Assembly (NCBI GenBank): GCA_032127875.1
Contig: JAQBHI010000093.1
Span: forward strand, 9,879 to 73,878
Length of the DNA: 64,000 nucleotides
Direction: 5' to 3'
Source of the DNA: CADEEV01 sp032127875
GTDB lineage: Bacteria; Acidobacteriota; Vicinamibacteria; Fen-336
Notes under the pieces: generated by a model
Told to the model about the DNA's origin: nothing
Seen by the model: the letters and a program-made list of their open reading frames with translations, nothing else
The model's database searches: none
Shown here: one piece after another, positions 42,030 to 53,032 of the stretch
How positions within the stretch are numbered: the stretch's first letter is position 1
Layout: each line of letters starts with the position of its first letter
Program-made: the position numbers and the translations under genes

Positions 42030-43424
42030 ATGAAACGCATCGGGATCCTGACGGCCGGCGGCGACACACCGGCGCTGAACGCCACCATCAAGGGCGCGGT
42101 GGTGCGCGCAAACCAATGCCGGGTCGAGGTCTACGGCTTCATCAAGGGCTTCAGCAGCCTGCTCTACCCGCACGTTCCGCACGTCTTGCTGAACCCGCTT
42201 TTCAGCGAGATCCCGGAACTCGACGAGACCATGGGTGGCACGCTGCTGGGCGCCTCCCGCACTTTCGTCGATTCACGCGAGGCCTCGAGCCTCGATCAGG
42301 TGACCGAGCGGATGCGGCGTCTGGGCGTCGACGGCCTGATCTGCATCGGCGGCGACGGCACGCTGAACGGCCTGCAGCCCCTGGCCGACCGTTTTCCGGT
42401 GGTGCTGGCCCCCAAGACCATCGACAACGACCTCGGCCTCAACTATCGCAGCGAGCCTGAGGAGTGGCTGCGCGAGCCCAGTCCCGCCGAGCCCGGCTTC
42501 ACCTACAAGCGGGGCAAGGCCCGCACCGTGTTCGATCTCGACAACATGATCAACTACGCGACGCCGGGCTACGCAACCTCGGTGTTCGTCTCGTCCGAGG
42601 GCGTGCGCCGGATTCGAACCACGGCCGAGAGCCACCGCCGCATCGCGATCGTCGAGGTGATGGGACGGCACTCGGGCTATATCGCCCTCGGCTCCGCCTT
42701 CGGCCAGCCCGACATCATCCTGGTGCCAGAGCATCGCCTCGACGTGGGCATGCTGATGGAGCGGGTCTGGGAGCTGTACGAGCTGCAGAAGAACGTGGTG
42801 ATCGTCTGTGGCGAGGGCATCGTGGACCAGGCCGGCCAGGAGCTGGGCGCGCGCAAGTCCGCACAGGACCCGGCCGGCAACGTGATCCTGACGGGCGCCT
42901 CGGAGGCGCTGCGCGAGTTGCTGATCCGGCAGTTCGGCGACGAGTATTTCCAGAAGCACCGGCGCGCGGCGTCCGCCGGCGAGGCGATCTTCACCAGGAA
43001 GGTCGGCCACACGCAACGCGGCGGCCGGCCGATCCTGTTCGACCGCTTCTATGCGGCGCAGCTCGGCGGCAAGGCGGTCGACATGTTGCTCGACGGCCAG
43101 AACAACGCCATCGCCATGTTGCAGTGGAGCGCGAAGAGCGGCTTCCACGTCGACTCCCTCGACGGCAACGCGTTCCGCGACCGCTGGGGCTTCATCCACG
43201 CGCGCCAGATGCACCCCTCGTTCTACGATCCGCAGCTGATGAAGCCTTCGAAGACAGGCATCGAATACCTGCTGCCGATCTTCTCGAACGCGATCGGCTA
43301 CGACGACGTGGAGTGGATCCGCGACTCGCTCTTCGATTCGGGAAACCTGACCCGGCCCTACCACTCGGTCAACACGGATATCAGCAAGCGCATCCGCTAC
43401 CTCGAGCCGCCCGGAGTCGAGTAG
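42030..43424 (+). CDS. 6-phosphofructokinase, long-type
   Basis: 464 residues. Motifs are ILTAGGDTPALNATI, CIGGDGTLNG, LAPKTIDNDLG and VEVMGRHSGYIALGSA. The enzyme phosphorylates fructose 6-phosphate in glycolysis. At the two positions that separate phosphoryl donors it has Gly (GGDG) and Lys (PKTIDND). Asp plus Lys marks pyrophosphate users, while Gly plus Lys occurs in ATP-dependent plant and trypanosomatid enzymes of the same clade. ATP is therefore the better guess but unproved. It is divergent from the kamA-type gene and followed within three bases by repeat copy E. Confidence 0.9.
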   Translation: MKRIGILTAGGDTPALNATIKGAVVRANQCRVEVYGFIKGFSSLLYPHVPHVLLNPLFSEIPELDETMGGTLLGASRTFVDSREASSLDQVTERMRRLGVDGLICIGGDGTLNGLQPLADRFPVVLAPKTIDNDLGLNYRSEPEEWLREPSPAEPGFTYKRGKARTVFDLDNMINYATPGYATSVFVSSEGVRRIRTTAESHRRIAIVEVMGRHSGYIALGSAFGQPDIILVPEHRLDVGMLMERVWELYELQKNVVIVCGEGIVDQAGQELGARKSAQDPAGNVILTGASEALRELLIRQFGDEYFQKHRRAASAGEAIFTRKVGHTQRGGRPILFDRFYAAQLGGKAVDMLLDGQNNAIAMLQWSAKSGFHVDSLDGNAFRDRWGFIHARQMHPSFYDPQLMKPSKTGIEYLLPIFSNAIGYDDVEWIRDSLFDSGNLTRPYHSVNTDISKRIRYLEPPGVE

Positions 43425-43426
43425 TA

Positions 43427-43482
43427 GGGGGGTACGACGCGCGTTTCGCGCTCCCCCAGCCGCTGCGCGGCTCTTGGTGAAC
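43427..43482. repeat. Interspersed hairpin repeat, copy E (short, diverged)
   Basis: It begins GGGGGGTACGACGCGCG, has GCGCTCCCCCAGCC in the middle, and a stem AGCCG-CTGCG-CGGCT. The start abuts the phosphofructokinase stop, as copy C does with the gene before it. About 90 further bases up to 43574 show only the AGGG-type ribosome site before 43575. Confidence 0.4.
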
Positions 43483-43574
43483 CAGACGTCCGCCGCAATA
43501 TTCAGAACCTTCCGGGGGCGCCGTCCGTTACTGGGGCAGGACGCGGGCACGAAGCCTGGGTCGGGAGGGCAGCG

Positions 43575-44123
43575 ATGAAGCGCAAGATGCTGGCCGGGTT
43601 GGGCTTCGGGGTTCTGGTTGCAGCCTCAGCCGCCTCGGCACAGGGCGTGAAGCCATGGCTTCACGTCCAGGTCGATCAAGGCTCGAAATCCAAGGTCAGT
43701 GTGAACCTGCCGCTGTCGCTGGTCGAGATCGCGCTCGCCGCGGCTCCCCAAACGCTCTTTTCCGACGGGCACTTCAAGCTCCACTGCGGCGACAGCCGGC
43801 TGTCGGTCGCGGACATGCGCAAGCTGTGGAAGGAGGTCAAGGCCACGGGCGACTCGCAATTCGTCTCCGTCGAGGAAGAGGACGAGACGGTGAGCGTCGC
43901 GCGCAAGGGCGAGCTGGTACTGATCCGCGTCGCGAAGCCGTCGAATAAGCAGTCCGTAAAAGTGGACGTGCCGGTCAGCCTGGTCGACGCGATGCTCGCG
44001 GGCGAGGGCGACGAGATCGACGTGCGTACGGCGTTCGCCGAGCTTGCCAAGCGGCGTGGCGACATCGTGCACGTGACCGATGCCAACAGCCAGGTCCACG
44101 TCTGGATCGACGAGAGGAACTGA
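43575..44123 (+). CDS. Exported protein with two copies of an unrecognised module
   Basis: 182 residues with signal peptide (ends near ASAASA). The mature protein has two related halves. Half one reads VQVDQGSKSKVSVNLPLSLV and half two VRV-like plus VKVDVPVSLVDAMLAGEG followed by IVHVTDANSQVHVWID. No family name is known to me. The next gene encodes the same type of module, so the two are likely partners, possibly envelope proteins or targets of an anti-sigma-type system (speculative). GGGAGGG lies 6 bases before the ATG. Confidence 0.55.
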   Translation: MKRKMLAGLGFGVLVAASAASAQGVKPWLHVQVDQGSKSKVSVNLPLSLVEIALAAAPQTLFSDGHFKLHCGDSRLSVADMRKLWKEVKATGDSQFVSVEEEDETVSVARKGELVLIRVAKPSNKQSVKVDVPVSLVDAMLAGEGDEIDVRTAFAELAKRRGDIVHVTDANSQVHVWIDERN

Positions 44124-44125
44124 AG

Positions 44126-44638
44126 ATGCTGCTCAAGGCCGTGACGGCATTCTCGCTGGCGGCGGTCGGCGGCATCGCCAGCATGGACTACGCGGTGGTC
44201 GACGTGCAGGAAGGCGGGCCCAAGGGCACGCACATCGTCGTTCCGGTGCCCGTGCTGCTCGCGGAAGCTGCGCTCAGCTTCGTGCCCGTTCACGCGCGGC
44301 GCGTCGAGCTCGACAAGGCCGCGGAGCAGTGGCTGCCGGTCGTTCGCAAGCTAGCCGCGGAGCTCAGGGCGATCCCCGACGCCGAGCTGGTGCGTGTGCA
44401 GGCTGAAGGCAGCGACGTGCGCATCGCCAAGGTGCGGGACCACCTCGAGGTGCGCGTCCACGACGGCGGTGACGACATCTCGGTCAACCTTCCACTCGAG
44501 GCCCTGGACGAGGTGCTGGCCTCGCTCGAGGGAGGCCGCGTCGACCTGCGCCGCATCGTCGGCTCGCTACATCGCGCCCACGGCCAGCTCGTCGACGTCC
44601 GCTCCGGTGGCGACCACATCAGCGTCCGGATGTTCTAG
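44126..44638 (+). CDS. Partner protein with the same unrecognised module
   Basis: 170 residues, N-terminal hydrophobic segment (AVTAFSLAAVGGIAS) that may be a signal peptide. Module-like segments are VVDVQEGGPKGTHIVVPVPV and VHDGGDDISVNLPLEALDEV, then VDVRSGGDHISVRMF at the end. This matches the second half of the preceding protein in layout (V.V.....VsV..PlslvdevLa). The gene is 2 bases after its partner, so the two form one operon. Repeat copy C starts 2 bases after its stop. Confidence 0.55.
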   Translation: MLLKAVTAFSLAAVGGIASMDYAVVDVQEGGPKGTHIVVPVPVLLAEAALSFVPVHARRVELDKAAEQWLPVVRKLAAELRAIPDAELVRVQAEGSDVRIAKVRDHLEVRVHDGGDDISVNLPLEALDEVLASLEGGRVDLRRIVGSLHRAHGQLVDVRSGGDHISVRMF

Positions 44639-44640
44639 GG

Positions 44641-44733
44641 CAGATCGGGGGGGTACGGAGCCAAGCACTCCCCCGCGCCCTTCAAGCTCCCCCCGGACGC
44701 TCCGCGCCTGAATGAATCAGGCGCTCCGCTGCC
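44641..44733. repeat. Interspersed hairpin repeat, copy C
   Basis: It runs from CAGATCGGGGGGGTACGG to AGGCGCTCCGCTGCC. It matches the reverse complement of copy B throughout. The stem here is GCGCCTGA...TCAGGCGC (8 pairs), one pair better than in copies A and B because of a change that restores pairing. Confidence 0.85.
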
Positions 44734-44818
44734 TTGCGGGCTTCTGACGGAGCCATGCGGATACCAGCCTCGCCTCCCTGGTACCGCTGTGATTGAATAG
44801 GGCTCGAGGTTCCACGAC

Positions 44819-45283
44819 ATGCCCCTGCTCGAGCTCAGCGTCAACAAGAAGCCGGTCTCGGTCGACGTGCCCGCGGACATGCCCCTGCTCTGGGTGCTGC
44901 GAGATGTGCTCGACATCAAGGGTCCCAAGTTCGGCTGCGGGATCGGCGAGTGCGGGGCTTGCACCGTGCACGTGAAGGGCGCCCCAATGCGCTCGTGCAG
45001 CGTGCCGGCCGCGAGCGTCGCGGGCATGGAGATCACCACGATCGAAGGCCTCTCGGCTGATGGCTCGCACCCGCTGCAGAAGGCCTGGTGCAAGCTCGAC
45101 GTTCCGCAGTGCGGCTATTGCCAGGCCGGACAGATCATGACGGCCGCGGCGCTGCTCGCGAGTAAACCGCATCCCACCGACCGAGATATCGACGCCGCAA
45201 TGGCGGGAAACCTTTGTCGCTGCTGCACCTACCTGCGGATTCGTGCCGCGATCCACGAAGCCGCCGCGATGCGGGCCAGGTAG
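44819..45283 (+). CDS. iorA: Isoquinoline 1-oxidoreductase-type alpha subunit ([2Fe-2S] protein)
   Basis: 154 residues. Two iron-sulfur sites: plant-ferredoxin-like CGIGECGACTVHV (about 42-60) and CGYCQAGQIM with CRCCTYLRIR in the C-terminal half. This is the small subunit of molybdenum-dependent aldehyde or N-heterocycle dehydrogenases, passing electrons from the active site outward. GAGG lies 8 bases before the ATG. An inverted repeat TACCAG-N10-CTGGTA (44762-44783) stands about 35 bases upstream of the start and could be an operator. Confidence 0.9.
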   Translation: MPLLELSVNKKPVSVDVPADMPLLWVLRDVLDIKGPKFGCGIGECGACTVHVKGAPMRSCSVPAASVAGMEITTIEGLSADGSHPLQKAWCKLDVPQCGYCQAGQIMTAAALLASKPHPTDRDIDAAMAGNLCRCCTYLRIRAAIHEAAAMRAR

Positions 45284-45291
45284 CAGGCCTC

Positions 45292-47481
45292 GTGGACAGC
45301 CAGCAGCTCGATCGTCGCGCTTTCCTCAAGGTCTCCGTCCTCGCGGGCGGAGGCATGCTGCTCGGCGCATTTCCGGCCGCGGGCGACGGCCTCGTTGCTG
45401 GCGGCGAAACCGAGTTCGTTCCCAATGCCTTCATCCGCATCTCCGCGAGCGGCGTCGTCACGATCGTTTCCAAGAACCCGGAGGTCGGCCAGGGCATCAA
45501 GACGATGCTGCCGATGCTGATTGCCGAGGAACTGGAGGTCGATTTCAAGGACGTCCGGATCGAGCAGGCGATGTCGGACGAGGCCCGCTACGGGCGCCAG
45601 TTCGCCGGTGGCAGCCGGGCCACGCCGAACCACTGGGACGAGCTGCGGCGCGTCGGCGCCGCGGGCCGCCAGATGCTGCTGAGTGCAGCGGCCCTCACCT
45701 GGAACGTGCCCGAGTCCGAGTGCGTCGCGGCGTCCGCGACCGTGTATCACCGGGCGAGCGGTCGCAGGCTCGGATACGCTGCGCTCGTCGCCAAGGCGGC
45801 TACGCTCACGCCGCCGGATCTGAAGGGCGTTCCGCTCAAGCACCCGAAGCACTACAAGATCATCGGCCAGCCCATCGCCGGCGTCGACAACGCGGCGATC
45901 GTCACCGGCAAGCCGCTCTTCGGCATCGACGTGAACGTGCCGGGGATGCTCCACGCCGTCTTCGAGAAGTGCCCGGTCTTCGGCGGCAAGGTCAAATCCG
46001 TCGATCTCGAGGCCGTGAAGGCGATGCCCGGGGTTCGGCTCGCGTTCGTGGTCGAGGGCGGCAGCAAGCTCGATGGCCTGCTGGGCGGCGTGGCGATCGT
46101 GGCTGATACGTGGTGGGTCGCGCACACGGCACGCCAGCAGCTCGAGGTGACGTGGGACGAGGGCGCGACAGCTGGGCAGAGCAGCGAAGGCTTCGCGCGG
46201 CGCGCCGCCGAGCTCGGAGCGAAGCCGGGAGCTCGAATCCTGCGCTCTGACGGCGACGTCGAAGCAGCGCTTCGAGGCGCAGCCAGTGTCGTCGAGGCCG
46301 CGTACGCGTATCCGTTCATCGCGCACGCGCCGCTCGAGCCGCAGAACTGCACGGCGCACGTCAAGGACGGCAAGGTCGAGATCTGGGCGCCGACCCAGAA
46401 TCCGCAGCCCGGTCGGGAACTCGTCGCCTCGACACTCGGTATCCCCGAAGCCGACGTCAGCATCCACATGACGCGCATCGGCGGAGGCTTCGGCCGTCGC
46501 CTTCGCAACGATTACATGGTCGAGGCGGCCTGGATCGCGAAGCACGCGGGCGTTCCGGTCAAGCTGCTGTGGACGCGCGAAGACGACATGCGGCACGACT
46601 TCTATCGCCCCGCGGGCTTTCATTTCCTGAAGGGCGGTGTCGACGCCTCGGGCAAGCTCGTCGCGTGGCGCAACCACTTCGTGAGCTTCGGCGAGGGCGA
46701 CAACTTCGCCAGCAGCGCCAGCATTTCGGCAGGGGAGTTCCCGGCCCGCTTCGCGCCGCACTTCAAGCTGGAGAGTTCTCTCATGCCCTTCGGCGTGCCC
46801 ACGGGTCCGCTGCGAGCGCCGGGCAGCAACGCGCTCGCCTGGGTATTCCAATCGTTCATCGACGAACTCGCCTACGCCGCGGGCAAGGACCCCGTGCAGT
46901 TCCGGCTCGACTTGCTGGGCGAGTCCCGCATCGTCAAGGACGAAGCTGGAAGCGACGCCTATGACGCCGGTCGCATGCGCGGCGTCCTCGAGTTGGTCGC
47001 CACGAAGGCCGGCTGGGGGCGCAAGCTGCCGAAGGGCAGCGGCCTGGGCGTGGCGTTCCACTTCAGCCACCGCGGCTACTTTGCCGAGGTGGCGGAGGTC
47101 GGCGTGAGCGCGCCCGGCGCCGTCGCCGTGAAGAAGGTCTGGGTCGTGGGCGACGTGGGCAGCACCATCATCAACCCGTCCGGCGCGATGCAGCAGGTAC
47201 AAGGTGCGGTCCTCGATGGGCTGGCCGAAACGCTGCATCAGGAGATCACGATCGAGGCCGGGCGAACCCGGCAGGCGAATTTTCCGGATTTCCCGCTGCT
47301 GCGTCTCACGGAGGCGCCCAGCGTGGAAGTTCACTTCCTGAAGACCGACAACCCACCGACGGGCCTCGGCGAGCCGGCATTGCCACCGCTGCCACCCGCG
47401 GTCTGCAACGCGATCTTCGCGGCCACCGGCAAGCGCGTGCGCACTTTGCCGCTGTCGAGGGTCGATCTGAAGACGGCCTGA
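45292..47481 (+). CDS. iorB: Isoquinoline 1-oxidoreductase-type beta subunit (molybdopterin), Tat-exported
   Basis: 729 residues from a GTG 8 bases after iorA. A twin-arginine signal (LDRRAFLKVSVLAGGGMLLG) indicates export of the folded protein with cofactor. Molybdopterin-binding landmarks are EVGQGIKTMLPMLIAEEL, GGSRATPNHWDEL, RIGGGFGRRLRNDYMVEAA and, at the C-terminus, GLGEPALPPLPPAVCNAIFA with the active-site Glu. It should hydroxylate an aromatic N-heterocycle or oxidise an aldehyde; specificity is unknown. No cytochrome partner is visible here. Confidence 0.9.
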   Translation: MDSQQLDRRAFLKVSVLAGGGMLLGAFPAAGDGLVAGGETEFVPNAFIRISASGVVTIVSKNPEVGQGIKTMLPMLIAEELEVDFKDVRIEQAMSDEARYGRQFAGGSRATPNHWDELRRVGAAGRQMLLSAAALTWNVPESECVAASATVYHRASGRRLGYAALVAKAATLTPPDLKGVPLKHPKHYKIIGQPIAGVDNAAIVTGKPLFGIDVNVPGMLHAVFEKCPVFGGKVKSVDLEAVKAMPGVRLAFVVEGGSKLDGLLGGVAIVADTWWVAHTARQQLEVTWDEGATAGQSSEGFARRAAELGAKPGARILRSDGDVEAALRGAASVVEAAYAYPFIAHAPLEPQNCTAHVKDGKVEIWAPTQNPQPGRELVASTLGIPEADVSIHMTRIGGGFGRRLRNDYMVEAAWIAKHAGVPVKLLWTREDDMRHDFYRPAGFHFLKGGVDASGKLVAWRNHFVSFGEGDNFASSASISAGEFPARFAPHFKLESSLMPFGVPTGPLRAPGSNALAWVFQSFIDELAYAAGKDPVQFRLDLLGESRIVKDEAGSDAYDAGRMRGVLELVATKAGWGRKLPKGSGLGVAFHFSHRGYFAEVAEVGVSAPGAVAVKKVWVVGDVGSTIINPSGAMQQVQGAVLDGLAETLHQEITIEAGRTRQANFPDFPLLRLTEAPSVEVHFLKTDNPPTGLGEPALPPLPPAVCNAIFAATGKRVRTLPLSRVDLKTA

Positions 47482-47511
47482 GTCCACCGCGCGATCCTCG
47501 ACCAGGCTCGA

Positions 47512-50087
<2,576 letters not shown>

Positions 50088-50222
50088 GATTCTGCCTTTC
50101 CGGGGTCGGAGACCCGCAGACTAAGGTCCGCGGGAGGGGCGGTCAAGGGGCGTGACGCCGCCCGTGACGGCTGGGGGGAATGCCTTCGCGCGCGGGGGTT
50201 CCTCCGTACATTCGAGCGCTTG

Positions 50223-50990
50223 CTAGAACGCGCAGCGGCCGAAGCGGTCCTCGCAGATGGCGTTGTTGCAGCTCAGGTTGGCCTGGCAGGGGAGGTCCGG
50301 AAGGTTGCACGGGGCATTGACCGGCTGACCCGCGGTGGTCGTCCCGCACGCGCCGCCCGCGATGATGTTGCCGTTGCAATCACACGGCTCGCCGGGGCCG
50401 CCGACCGTGCAGATGCGCGGCGAGCAGTTGGCCACGATACCCCCCTCGGCCGCCTTGTTGTCCTTCGCGATTGCGTTGATGCCGACCAGCGCGCCGATCC
50501 CGATCACGTTGGCGCCGACGATGCCGAGCACGCCGCCCGTGAGCCCGCCGCCGCCGCCCTTCGAGCCGGCGACGCCGTGGCCCAGCGACACCTCGCCACT
50601 GCCATCGGCCCCGCTCACGAGTCCTTGCAGGCGTCCGAGCTTCAGTCCCAGGTTCCACTCGCGTTCGGCCTCGTCCTTGAAAGCCAGCGTGGAGTCGGTG
50701 GCGGTCACGTCTTTGAGTGTGGCCGTGATCTGGAGTGCGGGACAGGCTGTGCCCGCCGCCGGCAGGTCGAGGCTGATCGTGCCGGTCAAGGCTGTGGCGG
50801 CCGTGCGCTCGATGGTGAGCTTCGCCGAGGGGGGCTCGTAGCCGCCGAGCCACGTGCAGGGCGGCTCGCCGCTCGCGGCCGTGAATTTGGCAGTCCCGCT
50901 CCAGGCTCCGACGAGGGGATCCTTCGGCTTGTCGTCGGCGCCCGCGGGAGGCACGAGGGCCAGGCTAAGAAGGGCTGCGAGCACGCGCAT
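50223..50990 (-). CDS. Exported Cys-rich-tailed protein of unknown function
   Basis: 255 residues from the ATG at 50990. Signal peptide (ends near PPAGA), a beta-rich central part (about 30-130, AKLTIERTAATALTGTISLD), a Gly-rich hydrophobic stretch (about 155-185, GGVLGIVGANVIGIGALVG) and a C-terminal Cys-rich segment with about ten Cys (CTVGGPGEPCDCNGN, later CNLPDLPCQ and CNNAICEDRFGRC). The end resembles disulfide-stabilised dickkopf/EGF-like tails in exported proteins of this kind of bacterium. Function unknown. TATCGT stands 10 bases before the ATG. Confidence 0.55.
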   Translation of the reverse strand: MRVLAALLSLALVPPAGADDKPKDPLVGAWSGTAKFTAASGEPPCTWLGGYEPPSAKLTIERTAATALTGTISLDLPAAGTACPALQITATLKDVTATDSTLAFKDEAEREWNLGLKLGRLQGLVSGADGSGEVSLGHGVAGSKGGGGGLTGGVLGIVGANVIGIGALVGINAIAKDNKAAEGGIVANCSPRICTVGGPGEPCDCNGNIIAGGACGTTTAGQPVNAPCNLPDLPCQANLSCNNAICEDRFGRCAF

Positions 50991-51049
50991 CGAACGGCCG
51001 ACGATACACCGCGTGTCCCGGCAGCCGCAAACCAGAGCGGCTCGCAGGA

Positions 51050-51055
51050 TATATT
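51050..51055 (+). promoter_or_regulatory. -10-like box six bases before hemH
   Basis: TATATT ends 6 bases before the GTG at 51062, a placement that would give a transcript starting at the start codon. No Shine-Dalgarno or good -35 is present. Confidence 0.4.
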
Positions 51056-51061
51056 GGGCTC

Positions 51062-52081
51062 GTGAGTGAGCGGCCCGTGGACGCAATCCTCGTCCTATCG
51101 TTTGGAGGGCCGGAGGGCCTGGACGACGTGACGCCGTTTCTCCAGAACGTGGTGCGCGGCCGGAACGTGCCGCCCGAACGGCTTCAGCAAGTCGCGCAAC
51201 ACTACGCCCTCTTCGGTGGAGTGAGCCCGCTCAACGCCCAGAACCGGGCGCTCATCGCCGCGCTGGAGGCGGAGCTTGGGGAGCGGGGCCCCGCCCTGCC
51301 CGTGTACTGGGGCAACCGCAACTGGCACCCGCTGCTGGAGGACACGCTGCGGCGGATGGCCGGGGATGGCGTGCGGCGCGCGCTCGGCTTCGTGACCTCG
51401 GCATTCAGTTCCTATTCCGGTTGCCGGCAGTATCGCGAAGACGTCGAGCGCGCTCGGGCCGCCGTGGGTGAGGGCGCGCCCAGCGTCGAGAAGCTGCGCG
51501 TCTTCCACGACCATCCCGGCTTCATCGAGGCGAGCGTCGATCGCGTGCGCGAGGCGCTGACGGCCTGGCCGGCCGCACGCCGGCCGAGCGTGCCGATCGC
51601 GTTCACGGCTCACAGCATTCCGCTCGTGATGGCGGGCGGGTGCGCGTACGAGGCGCAACTGCAGGAGAGCTGCGCGCTGGTGGCCGAGCGCGTCGGTACG
51701 AACCCGTGGGCCCTGGTTTACCAGAGCCGCAGCGGCCCGCCGGGCCAAGCGTGGCTCGGACCCGACATCCGTGAGCACCTGAAGCGGCTGTACGAGAGCG
51801 GCATTGACGAGGTCGTGGTCTCGCCGCTCGGCTTTGTGTCCGATCACATGGAGGTCGTCTACGACCTCGACACCGAGGCCGCCGCCGCCGCGAAGGCTCT
51901 TGGCATGACGCTGCAGCGAGCGGCTACGCCCGGAACCCACCCGGCGATCGTCGCAATGATCCGCGAGTTGGTGCTCGAGCGCGTGGCGGGTGTCACCGCC
52001 CGCACGCTGGGAAGGCGCGGGCCGCTGCCCGACGTGTGTCCCGCGGACTGCTGCCTGTCAGGCAAGGCCGTTGCGTCGTGA
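51062..52081 (+). CDS. hemH: Ferrochelatase
   Basis: 339 residues from a GTG. Motifs are LVLSFGGPEGLDDVTPFL, FTAHSIP with the metal-binding His, and VVSPLGFVSDHMEVVYDLD with the catalytic Glu. It inserts iron into protoporphyrin or coproporphyrin. A C-terminal VCPADCC could, with another Cys, hold an iron-sulfur cluster as in some bacterial enzymes. The GTG of panE overlaps the stop by 4 bases, so both genes share a transcript. The divergent neighbour is the Cys-rich protein. Confidence 0.92.
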   Translation: MSERPVDAILVLSFGGPEGLDDVTPFLQNVVRGRNVPPERLQQVAQHYALFGGVSPLNAQNRALIAALEAELGERGPALPVYWGNRNWHPLLEDTLRRMAGDGVRRALGFVTSAFSSYSGCRQYREDVERARAAVGEGAPSVEKLRVFHDHPGFIEASVDRVREALTAWPAARRPSVPIAFTAHSIPLVMAGGCAYEAQLQESCALVAERVGTNPWALVYQSRSGPPGQAWLGPDIREHLKRLYESGIDEVVVSPLGFVSDHMEVVYDLDTEAAAAAKALGMTLQRAATPGTHPAIVAMIRELVLERVAGVTARTLGRRGPLPDVCPADCCLSGKAVAS

Positions 52082-53008
52082 GGTTCGCCATCTTTGGCGC
52101 GGGCGGCGTCGGCGGCTACTTCGGCGGCCGCTTGGCGGAAGCGGGGGAGTCGGTCGCCTTCGTCGCGCGCGGCAAGCACCTCGAGGCGATGCGCCGCGAA
52201 GGGCTGCGCGTCGAGAGTATCTCCGGAGACTTCGTCGTGCAGCCGGCCGAGGCCAGCGACGATCCGGCTCGCCTCGGAGCGGTGGACGTCGTGCTCGTGG
52301 CCGTGAAGGCATGGCAGGTGCCGGAGGCTGCGTCAGCTCTCGGGCCGCTGCTGAGGGGCGACAGTGTCGTGGTCCCGCTGCAGAACGGCGTCGAGGCGGC
52401 GGACCAGCTCGCAGCGGTGGTCGGCCGCGAGCGCGTGCTCGGCGGCCTGTGCCGGATCATGGCATTCGTCTCCGGCCCCGGTCGGATCCGGCATGCCGGG
52501 ATCGCGCCGCGAATCGAATTCGGCGAACGCGACGGCCGCAAGAGTGAGCGTGTCGCGCGGCTCGAGGCTGCGTTCAAGACGGCGCGCGGTCTCACTGTCA
52601 CCGTTTCCGACGACATCGAGACGGCGCTGTGGGAGAAATTCCTGTTCATCGCACCGCTGAGCGGCGTCGGTGCGGTGACGCGCGTGCCGGTCGGGGTGTT
52701 CCGCGCGCTTCCCGAGACGCGCGCGATGCTCGAAGCGGCGCTGCGAGAGGTGTTCACGCTCGGCCGCGTGCGCGGCGCCGCGCTGGCCGACGACGCCGTG
52801 GCGAAAACGCTCGGCTACGTCGACGCGATGCCGCCCGAGGCCACAGCCTCGATGCAGCGCGACATCCTCGAAGGTCGCCCATCCGAACTCGAAGCCCAGA
52901 CGGGCACGGTGGTGCGCCTGGCGCGGGCCGCGGCCATCGCGGCGCCCGTCAACGAGACGATCTACCGCGCTGCTGCCGCTGGAGCGGAAGGCACGAGGCG
53001 TGCTCTAA
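52078..53008 (+). CDS. panE: 2-dehydropantoate 2-reductase; no in-frame stop at the expected end
   Basis: About 305 residues. NADPH site FGAGGVGGYFGGRL; VVLVAVKAWQ; PLQNGVEAADQL; catalytic Lys in LWEKFLFIAP; and C-terminal RPSELEAQTGTVVRLA with VNETIYRA. It makes pantoate for coenzyme A. The family ends about here, but the frame stays open through the whole next gene to 54810. A TAA in another frame at 53006-53008 would be the natural end if one base were gained or lost just before it. Coordinates stop there as a best guess. The GTG start overlaps the hemH stop. Confidence 0.75.
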
Positions 53009-53032
53009 TCGGGCCTTCACCTGGAGGACTGG

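Noticed and set aside
42602..42622. GGATTCGAACC resembling the T-arm of a tRNA
   Set aside because: It lies inside the conserved phosphofructokinase reading frame and no cloverleaf can be completed around it.
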